Shown piece by piece: positions 1 through 10,593 of a stretch of 64,000 bases of DNA. The position numbers and the translations under genes are program-made. Position 1 is the first letter of the stretch; each line of letters opens with the position of its first letter. The stretch is from Rhodoferax sp. TS-BS-61-7. GTDB lineage: Bacteria; Pseudomonadota; Gammaproteobacteria; Burkholderiales; Burkholderiaceae_C. The stretch lies in NCBI RefSeq assembly GCF_002943465.1, contig NZ_PTQY01000006.1, positions 124,001-188,000 of the forward strand, given 5' to 3'. Below the pieces are notes generated by a model that ran no database searches, was not told the DNA's origin, and worked only from the letters and a program-made list of their open reading frames with translations.

Positions 1-470
1 TCTACGACCAACTGGACTTTGACATTCCCGTGGGCAAGACCGGTGACGTGTACGACCGTTACTTGGTTCGCATGGAAGAGATGAAGCAGTCCAACCACAT
101 CATCAAGCAGTGTGTGGACTGGCTCAAGGCCAACCCTGGCCCGGTTATCACCGACAACCACAAGGTGGCACCACCTTCGCGCGAGTCCATGAAAACCAGC
201 ATGGAAGAGCTGATCCACCACTTCAAGCTGTTCACCGAAGGTTTTCGTGTGCCCGAAGGGGAAGCCTACGCGGCTGTGGAACACCCCAAGGGGGAGTTTG
301 GCATTTACATCGTCAGCGATGGTGCCAACAAACCTTACCGCCTGAAGATTCGTCCGCCGGGCTTTGCCCATTTGGCGGGTCTGAACGAGATGGCCACTGG
401 GCACATGATTGCCGATGCGGTGTCCATCATTGGCACCATGGACATTGTTTTTGGAGAGATTGACCGATGA
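1..470 (+). CDS. nuoD: NADH-quinone oxidoreductase subunit D, 3' part
   Basis: C-terminal part of the 49-kDa subunit of respiratory complex I, in the peripheral arm near the quinone site. The gene runs in from the left edge; the first full codon is at base 3. The segment [20 protein letters not shown] and the ending with RIRPPGF-type (here [12 protein letters not shown]) and GEIDR are typical of NuoD. The stop TGA at 468-470 overlaps the nuoE start (ATGA), so the two are translationally coupled. Identification is firm; only the N-terminal part is missing because of the window edge. Confidence 0.96.
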   Translation, partial: YDQLDFDIPVGKTGDVYDRYLVRMEEMKQSNHIIKQCVDWLKANPGPVITDNHKVAPPSRESMKTSMEELIHHFKLFTEGFRVPEGEAYAAVEHPKGEFGIYIVSDGANKPYRLKIRPPGFAHLAGLNEMATGHMIADAVSIIGTMDIVFGEIDR

Positions 471-955
471 TCTCTGACGCTACCAAGGCGCGTTTTGACC
501 GCGAAGTGGCCAAGTACCCGGCAGACCAAAAGCAGTCTGCGGTGATGGCTTGTTTGTCCATTGTTCAGCAAGAGCTGGGCTTTGTGAGTGCCGAGAGTGA
601 GAAGGTGATTGCCGAGCATTTGGGCATGGCGCCCATGGCCGTGCACGAAGTGACCACCTTCTACAACATGTACAACCAGCGCCCGGTGGGCAAGTTCAAG
701 CTGAACGTGTGCACCAACCTGCCATGCCAGCTGCGCGATGGCCAGAAGGCCTTGCACCATCTGGAGCACAAGCTGGGCATCCACATGGGGGAAACCACGG
801 CCGACGGCCTGTTTACCCTGCAACAGAGTGAATGTTTGGGTGCCTGCGCCGACTCCCCCGTGATGCTGGTCAATGACCGCGCCATGTGCAGCTTCATGAC
901 CAACGACAAGCTGGACCAGTTGGTGGATGGCCTGCGTGCCACGGAGGGCAAGTGA
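467..955 (+). CDS. nuoE: NADH-quinone oxidoreductase subunit E (24 kDa, 2Fe-2S)
   Basis: 162-residue thioredoxin-fold subunit of the NADH dehydrogenase module of complex I; it carries binuclear cluster N1a. The four cysteine ligands are visible in [13 protein letters not shown] and in [13 protein letters not shown], with the family's usual spacing. Length is normal. The start overlaps the nuoD stop by 4 bases and its stop TGA shares one base with the nuoF start. Confidence 0.97.
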   Translation: MISDATKARFDREVAKYPADQKQSAVMACLSIVQQELGFVSAESEKVIAEHLGMAPMAVHEVTTFYNMYNQRPVGKFKLNVCTNLPCQLRDGQKALHHLEHKLGIHMGETTADGLFTLQQSECLGACADSPVMLVNDRAMCSFMTNDKLDQLVDGLRATEGK

Positions 956-2328
956 TGACCGTTGAGAACCTTCTCTCCCAGTTTCGCGCCACCGGCGTGC
1001 AAACCTGCTTCCATGATCGCCACATCAGCCCCCAGATCTACGCAGGACTGGACGGCAACAACTGGCGCCTGAAAGACTATGAAGCGCGCGGCGGCTACCA
1101 AGCCCTGCGCAAGATTTTGGGCAAAGACGGCGCGGCACCGAACGACGCTGGCGTCGTGGGCATGACCCAAGATCAGGTGATTGCTACGGTCAAAGAGTCC
1201 GCCTTGCGCGGCCGCGGCGGTGCCGGTTTTCCTACCGGCCTGAAGTGGAGCTTTATGCCGCGCCAGTTCCCGGGACAGAAGTACCTGGTGTGCAACTCGG
1301 ACGAGGGTGAACCCGGTACCTGCAAGGACCGTGACATTCTGCAGTTCAACCCCCATATCGTGATCGAAGGTATGGCCATCGCGGCCTATGCCATGGGCAT
1401 TAGTGTGGGCTACAACTACATCCACGGTGAAATCTTCTCGGCCTACGAGCGTTTTGAAGAAGCGCTGGAAGAAGCCCGTGCGGCAGGCTTGCTGGGTAAC
1501 AACATTCAGGGCAGCAATTTCAGTTTCCAGCTGCATGCGGCCCACGGTTTTGGTGCCTACATCTGTGGCGAGGAAACCGCCTTGCTGGAATCGCTGGAAG
1601 GCAAAAAAGGCCAACCGCGTTTCAAGCCGCCGTTCCCTGCCAGTTTTGGCCTGTACGGCAAACCCACCACCATCAACAACACCGAAACCTTTGCGGCGGT
1701 CCCCTGGATCATCCGCAACGGCGGCCAGGCCTATCTGGAGTGTGGCAAGCCCAACAACGGTGGTACCAAGATCTATTCGATCAGCGGTGATGTAGAGCGC
1801 CCTGGCAACTACGAAATCCCCATGGGTACACCCTTTGCCAAGCTGTTGGAGCTGGCTGGCGGTGTGCGTGGTGGTAAGGCACTGAAGGCCGTGATCCCCG
1901 GTGGATCGTCGTCACCCGTGTTACCCGCTTCCATCATGATGGAATGCACCATGGACTACGACTCCATCGCCAAGGCGGGTTCGATGCTGGGTTCGGGTGC
2001 CGTGATCGTGATGGACGAAACCCGTTGCATGGTGACAGCTTTGCAGCGCCTGAGTTACTTCTACATGCATGAGTCCTGCGGCCAGTGCACGCCCTGCCGT
2101 GAAGGCACGGGTTGGCTGTCGCGTATGGTGGACCGTATTGTGGAGGGCCAAGGTCGCCCCAGCGATATGGCGCTTTTGGACAACGTGGCTGAGAACATCA
2201 TGGGTCGCACCATTTGTGCCCTGGGTGATGCGGCAGCCATGCCTGTGCGCGCCATGATCAAACACTACCGACACGAATTTGAGCACCTCGTAGAGCACAA
2301 GACCAGCATGGTCGCGGCCTCCGTTTAA
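955..2328 (+). CDS. nuoF: NADH-quinone oxidoreductase subunit F (51 kDa, FMN, 4Fe-4S)
   Basis: 457-residue flavoprotein that oxidises NADH at the tip of complex I. The FMN/NADH glycine-rich stretch [13 protein letters not shown] is near residue 85, and the N3 cluster ligands are in [15 protein letters not shown] plus the cysteine in [12 protein letters not shown] chose the ATG at 955, which overlaps the nuoE stop in a TGATG coupling; upstream in-frame codons would intrude into nuoE. Length fits the family. Confidence 0.97.
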   Translation: MTVENLLSQFRATGVQTCFHDRHISPQIYAGLDGNNWRLKDYEARGGYQALRKILGKDGAAPNDAGVVGMTQDQVIATVKESALRGRGGAGFPTGLKWSFMPRQFPGQKYLVCNSDEGEPGTCKDRDILQFNPHIVIEGMAIAAYAMGISVGYNYIHGEIFSAYERFEEALEEARAAGLLGNNIQGSNFSFQLHAAHGFGAYICGEETALLESLEGKKGQPRFKPPFPASFGLYGKPTTINNTETFAAVPWIIRNGGQAYLECGKPNNGGTKIYSISGDVERPGNYEIPMGTPFAKLLELAGGVRGGKALKAVIPGGSSSPVLPASIMMECTMDYDSIAKAGSMLGSGAVIVMDETRCMVTALQRLSYFYMHESCGQCTPCREGTGWLSRMVDRIVEGQGRPSDMALLDNVAENIMGRTICALGDAAAMPVRAMIKHYRHEFEHLVEHKTSMVAASV

Positions 2329-2340
2329 GCAAAGCCCAAG

Positions 2341-4479
2341 ATGATTGAAATCGAACTCGACGGCAAGAAGGTGGACATTGTTGAAGGCAGCATGATCATG
2401 CATGCCGCCGACAAAGCGGGCACCTACATCCCCCACTTTTGTTACCACAAGAAATTGAGCATTGCGGCCAATTGCCGCATGTGCTTGGTCGATGTGGAAA
2501 AGATGCCTAAGCCGATGCCCGCCTGCGCTACGCCGGTGACCCAGGGAATGATTGTGCGCACCAAGAGCGACAAGGCAATCAAGGCCCAAAAGTCGGTCAT
2601 GGAGTTTCTGCTGATTAACCACCCCCTGGATTGCCCGATTTGCGACCAGGGCGGCGAATGCCAGTTGCAGGATTTGGCCGTGGGTTATGGCGGCTCTTCT
2701 TCGCGTTACGAAGAAGAAAAACGCGTGGTCTTTCACAAGGATGTTGGTCCGCTGATTTCCATGGAGGAAATGAGCCGCTGCATCCATTGCACCCGTTGTG
2801 TGCGTTTTGGTCAAGAAGTTGCCGGTGTGATGGAGTTGGGCATGTCCCACCGTGGTGAGCATGCCGAGATCGAGACTTTCATCGGCGACACGGTGGACTC
2901 CGAGTTGTCCGGCAACATGATCGACATTTGTCCCGTGGGTGCCTTGACGAGCAAGCCTTTCCGCTACAGCGCCCGCACGTGGGAGCTGTCGCGTCGCAAA
3001 TCGGTCAGTCCGCACGACTCCACCGGCGCTAACCTGATTGTTCAGGTCAAGAACCACAAAGTGCTGCGAGTGGTGCCGCTGGAGAACGAAGCCGTCAATG
3101 AATGCTGGATTGCAGACCGCGATCGTTTCTCGTACGAATCTTTGAACAGCGAAGAACGCTTGACCTCTCCCATGCTCAAGCAGGGCGGCGAGTGGAAAAC
3201 GGTGGATTGGCAAACGGCTTTGGAGTATGTAGCCAACGGTCTAAAGCAGATCAAAACCAACCATGGCACTGCAAGCATTGGTGCGCTGGTCAGCCCGCAC
3301 AGTACGCTGGAAGAGCTGCAATTGGCGGGTGCCTTGGTGCGTGGCTTGGGCAGTGACAACATCGATTACCGTCTGCGCAATAGCGAGTTTGCGCCTGCTG
3401 CGGGTGTGCGGTATCTTGGTACTGCTATTGCTTCCCTGTCGCAGTTGCAGCGTGTTTTGGTGGTCGGCTCCAACCTGCGCAAAGACCATCCTTTGTTTGC
3501 CCAGCGCATACGCCAGGCGGTCAAGCATGGCTGCGTTGTCAGTGCAGTGGTGTCCGAATCCAACGATTGGGCTTTGCCAGTGGCAAACCTTGCCACATCG
3601 CCTGCTGCGTCTTGGGTTCAAACATTGGCAGACATTGCCACGGCGATTGCCGCCGAGACCTCGGTTGCCGCGCCAGTAGCGGGAACCGCAACCCCTGCAG
3701 CCCAGGCCATTGCACGTTCCCTGTTGTCCGGAGAGCGCAAAGCGGTGCTGTTGGGCAATGCCGCTGCACACCATGCGAAGGCGTCCAGCCTCTTGGCCCT
3801 GGCCAACTGGATTGCTGCCCAAGTCGGCGCCACCGTGGGCTACCTCACCGAGGCTGCCAATACCGTGGGCGCCCAAGTGGCGGGTGCTGTGCCCCAAGGT
3901 AATGGGTTGAATGCGGCGCAAATGCTTTCTGGCGGTTTGAAAGCGGCCTTGCTGCTGAATACCGAGCCTGAGTTTGACAGTGCGTTGGGTCGCGATGCTC
4001 TGCTTGGCCTCGCCAAGGCAGAGATGGTGGTCACCCTGAGCCCCTTCAAGGCCAACCTCGACATCAGTGATGTGATTCTGCCGATCGCTCCTTTCACAGA
4101 AACCTCTGGTAGTTTTGTGAATGCCGAAGGACGCGTGCAGAGTTTCCATGCGGTGGTCAAACCTGCTGGTGAAGCGCGCCCTGCTTGGAAAGTGCTTCGT
4201 GTGTTGGCGAACCTGTTGGATGTGTCGGGTGTGGACTACGACGCGTCCCAGGATGTGCTCAAGGCGATGGCCCTGGAAGCGCAGGGTGACGCCCTGTTTG
4301 TGCCCGCCGCACGTTTGAGCAATGCATGCGACGCAACCATTGATACGCAGGCGGCGGAAGTTCTCCCCGTTGTGGCATCCATTTACCAACTGGATGGCAT
4401 GGTTCGCCGTGCGACATCACTCCAATTGACCGCGGATGCGAAACGGGCCGCCCAATCGCAAGAAGAGGCTTTGTCATGA
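2341..4479 (+). CDS. nuoG: NADH-quinone oxidoreductase subunit G (75 kDa, Fe-S)
   Basis: 712-residue subunit that carries the electron wire from NuoF towards the quinone. The N-terminal ferredoxin domain has the 2Fe-2S ligands (CYHK, then [20 protein letters not shown]). The His/Cys cluster region is [20 protein letters not shown], followed by [13 protein letters not shown] and a [11 protein letters not shown] motif. The C-terminal half is a degenerate molybdopterin-oxidoreductase fold, rich in Ala/Val and less conserved. It starts 12 bases after nuoF, and its stop overlaps the nuoH start by 4 bases. Confidence 0.96.
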   Translation: MIEIELDGKKVDIVEGSMIMHAADKAGTYIPHFCYHKKLSIAANCRMCLVDVEKMPKPMPACATPVTQGMIVRTKSDKAIKAQKSVMEFLLINHPLDCPICDQGGECQLQDLAVGYGGSSSRYEEEKRVVFHKDVGPLISMEEMSRCIHCTRCVRFGQEVAGVMELGMSHRGEHAEIETFIGDTVDSELSGNMIDICPVGALTSKPFRYSARTWELSRRKSVSPHDSTGANLIVQVKNHKVLRVVPLENEAVNECWIADRDRFSYESLNSEERLTSPMLKQGGEWKTVDWQTALEYVANGLKQIKTNHGTASIGALVSPHSTLEELQLAGALVRGLGSDNIDYRLRNSEFAPAAGVRYLGTAIASLSQLQRVLVVGSNLRKDHPLFAQRIRQAVKHGCVVSAVVSESNDWALPVANLATSPAASWVQTLADIATAIAAETSVAAPVAGTATPAAQAIARSLLSGERKAVLLGNAAAHHAKASSLLALANWIAAQVGATVGYLTEAANTVGAQVAGAVPQGNGLNAAQMLSGGLKAALLLNTEPEFDSALGRDALLGLAKAEMVVTLSPFKANLDISDVILPIAPFTETSGSFVNAEGRVQSFHAVVKPAGEARPAWKVLRVLANLLDVSGVDYDASQDVLKAMALEAQGDALFVPAARLSNACDATIDTQAAEVLPVVASIYQLDGMVRRATSLQLTADAKRAAQSQEEALS

Positions 4480-5552
4480 TTGACATGATTTACAACACCG
4501 GTTTGGGCCTGAGCCCCGCAACTTGGTGGGCGGGCTTTCTCTGGCCCGTAATCTGGACCTTGTTAAAAATTGTAGTGGTGGTGTTGCCCTTGATGGGGGC
4601 CGTGGCCTACCTTACCTTGTGGGAGCGTAAGTTCCTTGGGTGGATGCAAGTGCGTGTGGGCCCCAACCGGGTTGGGCCTTGGGGTTTGCTGCAGCCTATT
4701 GCCGATGCCCTGAAGCTGCTCACCAAAGAAATTTTGGTGCCAACCCAGGCTAGCAAAGGGTTGTTTTTCATCGGACCGATTCTGACCATCATGCCGGCCA
4801 TGGCTGCCTGGGCTGTGATCCCTTTCGGCCCGGATGTCGCCTTGGCAAATATCAATGCCGGCCTCTTGTTTGTGATGGCGATCACGTCCATGGAAGTTTA
4901 TGGCGTGGTGATTGCTGGTTGGGCTTCCAATTCCAAGTATGCATTTTTGGGTGCGTTGCGGGCTTCTGCCCAGATGGTGAGTTACGAAATTGCCATGGGG
5001 TTTTGCCTGGTGATCGTTCTCATGATTTCCGGCAGCATGAACCTCACCGAAATCGTGATGGGGCAGGGCAAAGGGCAATTCGCTAACATGGGCTGGGGCT
5101 TTTTGTCTTGGAACTGGTTGCCCCTGCTGCCGATTTTTGTGGTGTATGTGATTTCCGGTTTGGCGGAAACCAACCGCCACCCCTTCGACGTGGTCGAGGG
5201 TGAAGCCGAGATTGTGGCTGGCCACATGGTGGAGTATTCCGGCATGTCCTACGCCATGTTCTATTTGGCCGAATACGCCAATATGTGGCTGATTTCTATT
5301 CTGGCCTCCATCATGTTCTTGGGTGGCTGGTTGTCGCCTTGGGCAGCGTTGGACTTCATCCCCGGTTGGATCTGGCTCGGTATCAAGACCTGTGCCGTGG
5401 TCAGCCTCTTCATCTGGGTGCGCGCCACCTTCCCGCGCTTTCGTTATGACCAGATCATGCGTCTGGGCTGGAAAGTGTTTATCCCTGTCACTTTGGTGTG
5501 GCTGCTGGTGGTGGGTGCCTGGATGCAAACCTCCTTCAACATCTGGCTGTGA
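4476..5552 (+). CDS. nuoH: NADH-quinone oxidoreductase subunit H
   Basis: 358-residue membrane subunit that joins the peripheral and membrane arms and forms part of the quinone chamber. About eight hydrophobic segments are seen. The family signatures [19 protein letters not shown] and [19 protein letters not shown] are intact, including the acidic residues of the quinone/proton region. Start overlaps the nuoG stop. Confidence 0.97.
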   Translation: MIDMIYNTGLGLSPATWWAGFLWPVIWTLLKIVVVVLPLMGAVAYLTLWERKFLGWMQVRVGPNRVGPWGLLQPIADALKLLTKEILVPTQASKGLFFIGPILTIMPAMAAWAVIPFGPDVALANINAGLLFVMAITSMEVYGVVIAGWASNSKYAFLGALRASAQMVSYEIAMGFCLVIVLMISGSMNLTEIVMGQGKGQFANMGWGFLSWNWLPLLPIFVVYVISGLAETNRHPFDVVEGEAEIVAGHMVEYSGMSYAMFYLAEYANMWLISILASIMFLGGWLSPWAALDFIPGWIWLGIKTCAVVSLFIWVRATFPRFRYDQIMRLGWKVFIPVTLVWLLVVGAWMQTSFNIWL

Positions 5553-5563
5553 AGGACTACACC

Positions 5564-6088
5564 ATGACAATGTCCGCTGCTACCCGTACCCCTAGCCCCG
5601 CTTTTTCGCTGTGGGACTTTCTGTCCAGTTTTTTGCTGATCGAACTGTTCAAGGGCCTCGCGCTGACCGGTCGTTACCTGTTCCGTCGCAAGGTAACTGT
5701 GCAGTTTCCGGAAGAAAAAACCCCTTTGTCGCCACGGTTCCGTGGTCTGCACGCCTTGCGTCGCTACGAAAACGGTGAAGAGCGCTGTATTGCCTGCAAA
5801 TTGTGCGAGGCTGTCTGCCCTGCGATGGCGATCACCATCGAATCCGATGTCCGTGACGATGGTTCACGTCGTACGACGCGTTACGACATTGATCTCACCA
5901 AGTGCATTTTCTGCGGCTTCTGCGAAGAAAGCTGCCCCGTCGACTCGATCGTGGAGACCCATATTCTGGAATACCACGGAGAGAAGCGGGGGGACCTGTA
6001 TTTCACCAAGGAAATGCTGTTGGCCGTGGGTGACCGCTATGAGCCGGAAATTGCCGCCAACAAACAAGCGGACGCTAAGTACCGCTGA
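5564..6088 (+). CDS. nuoI: NADH-quinone oxidoreductase subunit I (two 4Fe-4S)
   Basis: 174-residue ferredoxin-like subunit carrying clusters N6a and N6b that pass electrons to N2. Two complete CxxCxxCxxxCP motifs are visible: [16 protein letters not shown] and [16 protein letters not shown]. The N-terminus is hydrophobic ([16 protein letters not shown]), as is usual in beta-proteobacteria. I chose the ATG at 5564, 11 bases after nuoH; the next ATG (5570) is also possible. Confidence 0.96.
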   Translation: MTMSAATRTPSPAFSLWDFLSSFLLIELFKGLALTGRYLFRRKVTVQFPEEKTPLSPRFRGLHALRRYENGEERCIACKLCEAVCPAMAITIESDVRDDGSRRTTRYDIDLTKCIFCGFCEESCPVDSIVETHILEYHGEKRGDLYFTKEMLLAVGDRYEPEIAANKQADAKYR

Positions 6089-6113
6089 TCTGTCGCAAGA
6101 AAGTGTTTGAATC

Positions 6114-6752
6114 ATGAGTGTTACGACTGGTCTTTTTTATGCCTTCTCCGCGGTGCTGCTGTTTGCAGCCTTCCGCGTGATCACGGCGCGCAATCCGGTG
6201 CATGCTGCCCTGTATTTGGTACTGACCTTTTTTCAGGCCGCGCTGATCTGGATGCTGCTCAAGGCTGAGTTTTTGTCCATCGCACTGGTCCTGGTGTATG
6301 TGGGCGCGGTAATGGTGTTGTTCTTGTTTGTCGTGATGATGATGGACGTGAATGTGGAGAACTTGCGGCTCGGGTTTTGGAAACATTTCCCCTTGGCAGC
6401 CTTGGTGGGTGTAGTGATTGCGCTGGAGATGGCTGCCGTATTGATGGGCGGTTTCCGCATTATTGAGGATCCATCTGTGGTGGTGGCCCCAGGTAGTTCC
6501 AATACCAAAGAGCTTGGCATTTTGTTGTTTACCCAGTATTTGCTTCCACTGGAAGTCGCAGCAGCCATTTTGCTCGTGGCCATGATTGCCGCCATTGCCT
6601 TGACCCTGCGTGCTCGCAAGGATAGCAAATACGTGAGCCCCGGCGACCAAGTGCGTGTGAAGTCGCGTGATCGCATGACCGTGGTGAAAATGGCGGCCAC
6701 GCAAGCAGCCCCGGCCGTGATTGCCGACGCAGATGCGGAGAAAAAACAATGA
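6114..6752 (+). CDS. nuoJ: NADH-quinone oxidoreductase subunit J
   Basis: 212-residue membrane subunit of complex I with five predicted membrane segments. [19 protein letters not shown], the pi-bulge helix region characteristic of NuoJ, is near residue 65. The C-terminus after the last helix is longer than the enterobacterial form and Ala/Lys rich. Stop overlaps the nuoK start by 4 bases. Confidence 0.95.
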   Translation: MSVTTGLFYAFSAVLLFAAFRVITARNPVHAALYLVLTFFQAALIWMLLKAEFLSIALVLVYVGAVMVLFLFVVMMMDVNVENLRLGFWKHFPLAALVGVVIALEMAAVLMGGFRIIEDPSVVVAPGSSNTKELGILLFTQYLLPLEVAAAILLVAMIAAIALTLRARKDSKYVSPGDQVRVKSRDRMTVVKMAATQAAPAVIADADAEKKQ

Positions 6753-7057
6753 CTTTGACTTTAGGACATTTCCTGTCGCTGGGAGCCATGCTCTTTGCGC
6801 TGTCGGTGGTGGGTATCTTCCTCAATCGCCGTAACCTTATCGTATTGCTCATGGCCATCGAATTGATGCTGCTCGCGGTCAACACCAATTTTGTAGCGTT
6901 CTCGCACTATCTCAATGATCTGCATGGCCAGATTTTTGTGTTGTTCATCATGACGGTGGCTGCCGCTGAGGCCGCGATTGGCCTGGCGATTTTGGTGCTC
7001 TTGTTCCGCAACAAGAACAGCATTAGCGTGGACGAACTCAATTCGCTCAAGGGTTAA
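6749..7057 (+). CDS. nuoK: NADH-quinone oxidoreductase subunit K
   Basis: 102-residue, three-helix membrane subunit. The conserved membrane glutamates used in proton transfer are visible in [16 protein letters not shown] and in [15 protein letters not shown]. Length is exactly that of the family. It overlaps the end of nuoJ (ATGA), and nuoL follows after 5 bases. Confidence 0.97.
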   Translation: MTLTLGHFLSLGAMLFALSVVGIFLNRRNLIVLLMAIELMLLAVNTNFVAFSHYLNDLHGQIFVLFIMTVAAAEAAIGLAILVLLFRNKNSISVDELNSLKG

Positions 7058-7062
7058 TCACA

Positions 7063-9081
7063 ATGAGTCAAACCCTTTCTGCATCGACGTTGTTGGCCGT
7101 GCCCTTGGCCCCCTTGGTGGGGTCTGCGTTGGCCGGTATTTTTGGCACCCGATTTGGTGGTAACTGGATCGGCCGCAAGCTGAGCCACACGCTGACTATC
7201 CTCGGTGTGCTGGTGGCTTTTGTTCTGTCCGCCGCGACACTCAAATCGGTTGCCTTGGATGGTGCCCGCTTCAACGAGACCCTCTACACCTGGATGGTGG
7301 TGGGTGGGCTCAAGATGGAGGTCGGTTTTCTGGTCGACGGCCTGACCGCCATGATGATGTGTGTGGTGACCTTCGTCTCACTGATGGTGCACCTCTACAC
7401 CGTGGGTTATATGGAAGAGGACGAAGGCTACAACCGCTTCTTCTCGTATATCTCCCTGTTCACCTTCTCCATGCTTATGCTGGTCATGAGCAACAACCTG
7501 CTGCAACTTTTCTTCGGTTGGGAGGCTGTGGGTCTGGTGTCGTATCTGCTGATTGGTTTCTGGTTCAACAAACCTACGGCCATCTTCGCCAATATGAAAG
7601 CCTTTCTGGTCAACCGCGTGGGTGACTTTGGCTTCATTTTGGGTATCGGCCTCATTGTGGCGTATGGGGGCACTCTGAATTACAGCGAGGTGTTTGCCAA
7701 GTCTGGTGAATTGGCCCAACTGGGCTTTCCGGGCACCGAGTGGATGCTGGTCACCGTGATCTGTATTTGCCTGTTTGTGGGCGCCATGGGCAAATCGGCC
7801 CAGTTCCCCTTGCATGTCTGGTTGCCAGACTCCATGGAGGGTCCTACGCCTATTTCTGCGCTGATTCACGCTGCAACGATGGTGACTGCCGGTATCTTTA
7901 TGGTGGCCCGTATGTCGCCATTGTTCGAGCTCAGTGACACAGCCTTGAACTTCATTTTGGTCATCGGTTCCATCACGGCCTTGTTCATGGGTTTTCTGGG
8001 CATTATTCAGAACGACATCAAACGCGTGGTGGCCTACTCCACCCTGTCGCAGCTGGGTTACATGACTGTGGCTTTGGGTGCCTCCGCCTACTCGGTGGCA
8101 GTGTTTCATCTGATGACCCATGCGTTCTTTAAAGCCTTGCTGTTCCTCGGCGCAGGCTCGGTGATCATGGGGGTGCATCACAACCAGGACATTCGCTGGA
8201 TGGGTGGTTTGCGTAAGTACATGCCTATTACCTGGATTACTTCCTTGCTCGGCTCGTTGGCGTTGATCGGAACCCCCCTGTTCGCTGGCTTCTACTCCAA
8301 AGACAGCATCATTGAAGCAGTGCATTTCAGCCAATTGCCCGCGGCTGGTTTTGCCAACTTTGCCGTGCTGGCGGGTGTGTTCGTGACCGCGTTTTATTCG
8401 TTCCGCATGTACTTCTTGGTGTTCCACGGCAAAGAGCGTTTTGACCAGAACCCTGACGCACACCATGATGACCACCACGGTCACCACGGGGATGCGCATC
8501 ACCATCCGCATGAGTCGCCCTGGGTCGTCACCGTACCTCTGGTGTTGCTAGCCATTCCTTCGGTCCTGATCGGTTATCTGACGATTCAGCCCATGCTGTT
8601 TGGCGATTTCTTCAAAGACGTGATTTTTGTCAATGCTGAGAAGCACGGTGCAATGGCAGAACTAGCGGGCATCTTCCACGGCCCCTTGCAGATGGCGGTC
8701 CATGCCTTCTCCACGGCCCCTTTCTGGTTGGCGCTGGCAGGTGTTGTGACGTCTTACCTGATGTACATGGTGTTCCCCGCGGTTCCGACCGCGATCAAGC
8801 GTAACGTCATGCCACTGTTCAACTTGTTGGAAAACAAGTACTACCTGGACTGGATCAACGAAAACATCTTGGCCCGTGGCGCACGTGCGTTGGGCACTGG
8901 TCTCTGGAAGGTGGGTGACCAGGCGGTGATTGATGGCACTGTCGTGAATGGTTCCTGGAAGCTGGTGGGCTGGGTGTCCTCCATCGTTCGCAAGGGACAG
9001 TCGGGGTATTTGTACCACTATGCCTTGGTCATGATCCTTGGCATCTTTGTGCTGATGACGTACTTCGTTTGGCTCAAGTAG
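7063..9081 (+). CDS. nuoL: NADH-quinone oxidoreductase subunit L (antiporter-like)
   Basis: 672-residue distal proton-pumping subunit, with an antiporter core of about 14 helices and the long C-terminal lateral helix. Core motifs seen: FFGWEAVGLVSYLLIGFW (key Glu), MGKSAQFPLHVWLPDSMEGP (key Lys) and ALIHAATMVTAGIFM. A loop at about residues 467-484 is extremely His/Asp rich (HHDDHHGHHGDAHHHPHE), just before a membrane segment; this is unusual for the ancestral antiporter core and may bind metal. The gene lies between nuoK and nuoM with short gaps. Confidence 0.96.
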   Translation: MSQTLSASTLLAVPLAPLVGSALAGIFGTRFGGNWIGRKLSHTLTILGVLVAFVLSAATLKSVALDGARFNETLYTWMVVGGLKMEVGFLVDGLTAMMMCVVTFVSLMVHLYTVGYMEEDEGYNRFFSYISLFTFSMLMLVMSNNLLQLFFGWEAVGLVSYLLIGFWFNKPTAIFANMKAFLVNRVGDFGFILGIGLIVAYGGTLNYSEVFAKSGELAQLGFPGTEWMLVTVICICLFVGAMGKSAQFPLHVWLPDSMEGPTPISALIHAATMVTAGIFMVARMSPLFELSDTALNFILVIGSITALFMGFLGIIQNDIKRVVAYSTLSQLGYMTVALGASAYSVAVFHLMTHAFFKALLFLGAGSVIMGVHHNQDIRWMGGLRKYMPITWITSLLGSLALIGTPLFAGFYSKDSIIEAVHFSQLPAAGFANFAVLAGVFVTAFYSFRMYFLVFHGKERFDQNPDAHHDDHHGHHGDAHHHPHESPWVVTVPLVLLAIPSVLIGYLTIQPMLFGDFFKDVIFVNAEKHGAMAELAGIFHGPLQMAVHAFSTAPFWLALAGVVTSYLMYMVFPAVPTAIKRNVMPLFNLLENKYYLDWINENILARGARALGTGLWKVGDQAVIDGTVVNGSWKLVGWVSSIVRKGQSGYLYHYALVMILGIFVLMTYFVWLK

Positions 9082-9093
9082 GAGAAAAATAAA

Positions 9094-10569
9094 ATGGGTT
9101 TGTTGAGCCTCGCTATTTGGGTTCCCATCGCTTTCGGCGCGGTGTTGCTGGCCTGCGGTCGTGATGAACATGCCAAGGTGGTTCGCTGGATTGCTTTGGT
9201 CGGAGCCGTGATCAGCTTCCTACTGACCTTGCCCCTGTACGGCCAGTTTGACACCACGACCGCGGCCATGCAGTTTGTGGAGAAAGCGGGCTGGATCAGT
9301 CGCTTCAATGTCAATTACCACCTCGGTGTGGACGGCATTTCGTTCTGGTTCGTACCGCTGACGGCATTCATCACCGTGGTGGTGGTGATTGCAGGCTGGG
9401 AGGCCATTACCCAGCGCGTCAACCAGTACATGGGCGCCTTTCTGATCTTGAGTGGACTCATGATTGGTGTGTTCACCGCACTGGATGGCTTGCTGTTCTA
9501 CGTGTTCTTCGAAGCCACACTGATTCCGATGTACCTCATCATCGGTATCTGGGGCGGTCCCAACAAGATCTACGCGGCGTTCAAGTTTTTCCTCTACACC
9601 TTGCTCGGCTCCTTGCTGATGCTGGTGGCCTTGATTTATCTGTACACCAAGTCGGGTGGCAGCTTTGACCTCGCCACCTGGCACGCACTGCCTTTGGGAA
9701 GCACGGCGCAGACTTTGTTGTTCTTTGCTTTCTTTGCGGCATTCGCCGTGAAGGTTCCCATGTGGCCAGTGCACACTTGGTTGCCCGATGTGCACGTGGA
9801 AGCGCCTACCGGCGGCTCTGCCGTGCTGGCCGCCATCATGCTGAAGTTGGGTGCATACGGCTTTCTGCGTTTCTCCATGCCTATTGCGCCCGATGCTGCC
9901 CACGAATGGGGTGGTTTCATGGTGGCGCTGTCCCTGATTGCCGTGGTCTACGTGGGCTTGGTGGCCATGGTGCAGCAAGACATGAAGAAGCTGGTGGCGT
10001 ATTCGTCGGTGGCGCACATGGGTTTTGTTACATTGGGCTTCTTCATCTTCAATGACCTGGGTGTGTCCGGTGGTCTGGTGCAGATGATTGCGCACGGGTT
10101 TGTGTCCGGTGCCATGTTCCTGTCGATTGGTGTGTTGTATGACCGCGTGCATTCGCGCGAAATCTCCAGCTATGGTGGTGTGGTCAACACCATGCCCAAG
10201 TTCGCAGCCTTTGCCCTGTTGTTTGCCATGGCCAATTGCGGCTTGCCAGGCACCGCCGGTTTTGTGGGCGAATGGATGGTGATTTTGGGTGCGGTCAAAT
10301 TCAACTTCTGGATCGGGTTTGCCGCCTCCAGTGCGCTGATTTTCGGTGCAGCCTACACGCTGTGGATGTTCAAACGCGTTTACCTGGGCCCGGTGACCAA
10401 TGACGACGTGAAAGGCCTCTCGGATATCAATGCGCGTGAATTTTTCATGCTGACGCTTTTGGCGGTGGCCGTGCTCTACATGGGCCTGTACCCCAAACCC
10501 TTCACCGATGTGATGGACGTTTCTGTGGCCGAGCTGCTCAAGCACGTGGCCGTGTCCAAGTTGAACTGA
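9094..10569 (+). CDS. nuoM: NADH-quinone oxidoreductase subunit M (antiporter-like)
   Basis: 491-residue proton-pumping membrane subunit. FFEATLIPMYLIIGIWGG carries the conserved Glu, VKVPMWPVHTWLPDVHVEAP the conserved Lys region, and VAYSSVAHMGFVTLG the broken-helix region. It starts 12 bases after nuoL behind an AGGAG site at about 9081-9086. Length is normal. Confidence 0.97.
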   Translation: MGLLSLAIWVPIAFGAVLLACGRDEHAKVVRWIALVGAVISFLLTLPLYGQFDTTTAAMQFVEKAGWISRFNVNYHLGVDGISFWFVPLTAFITVVVVIAGWEAITQRVNQYMGAFLILSGLMIGVFTALDGLLFYVFFEATLIPMYLIIGIWGGPNKIYAAFKFFLYTLLGSLLMLVALIYLYTKSGGSFDLATWHALPLGSTAQTLLFFAFFAAFAVKVPMWPVHTWLPDVHVEAPTGGSAVLAAIMLKLGAYGFLRFSMPIAPDAAHEWGGFMVALSLIAVVYVGLVAMVQQDMKKLVAYSSVAHMGFVTLGFFIFNDLGVSGGLVQMIAHGFVSGAMFLSIGVLYDRVHSREISSYGGVVNTMPKFAAFALLFAMANCGLPGTAGFVGEWMVILGAVKFNFWIGFAASSALIFGAAYTLWMFKRVYLGPVTNDDVKGLSDINAREFFMLTLLAVAVLYMGLYPKPFTDVMDVSVAELLKHVAVSKLN

Positions 10570-10593
10570 TCCAACTGAATTGCGAGACGAACG

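Noticed and set aside
1921..3213. A 430-codon minus-strand open frame opposite nuoF and nuoG
   Set aside because: Same mirror effect; no ribosome site, no recognisable domain, and full overlap with two conserved genes.
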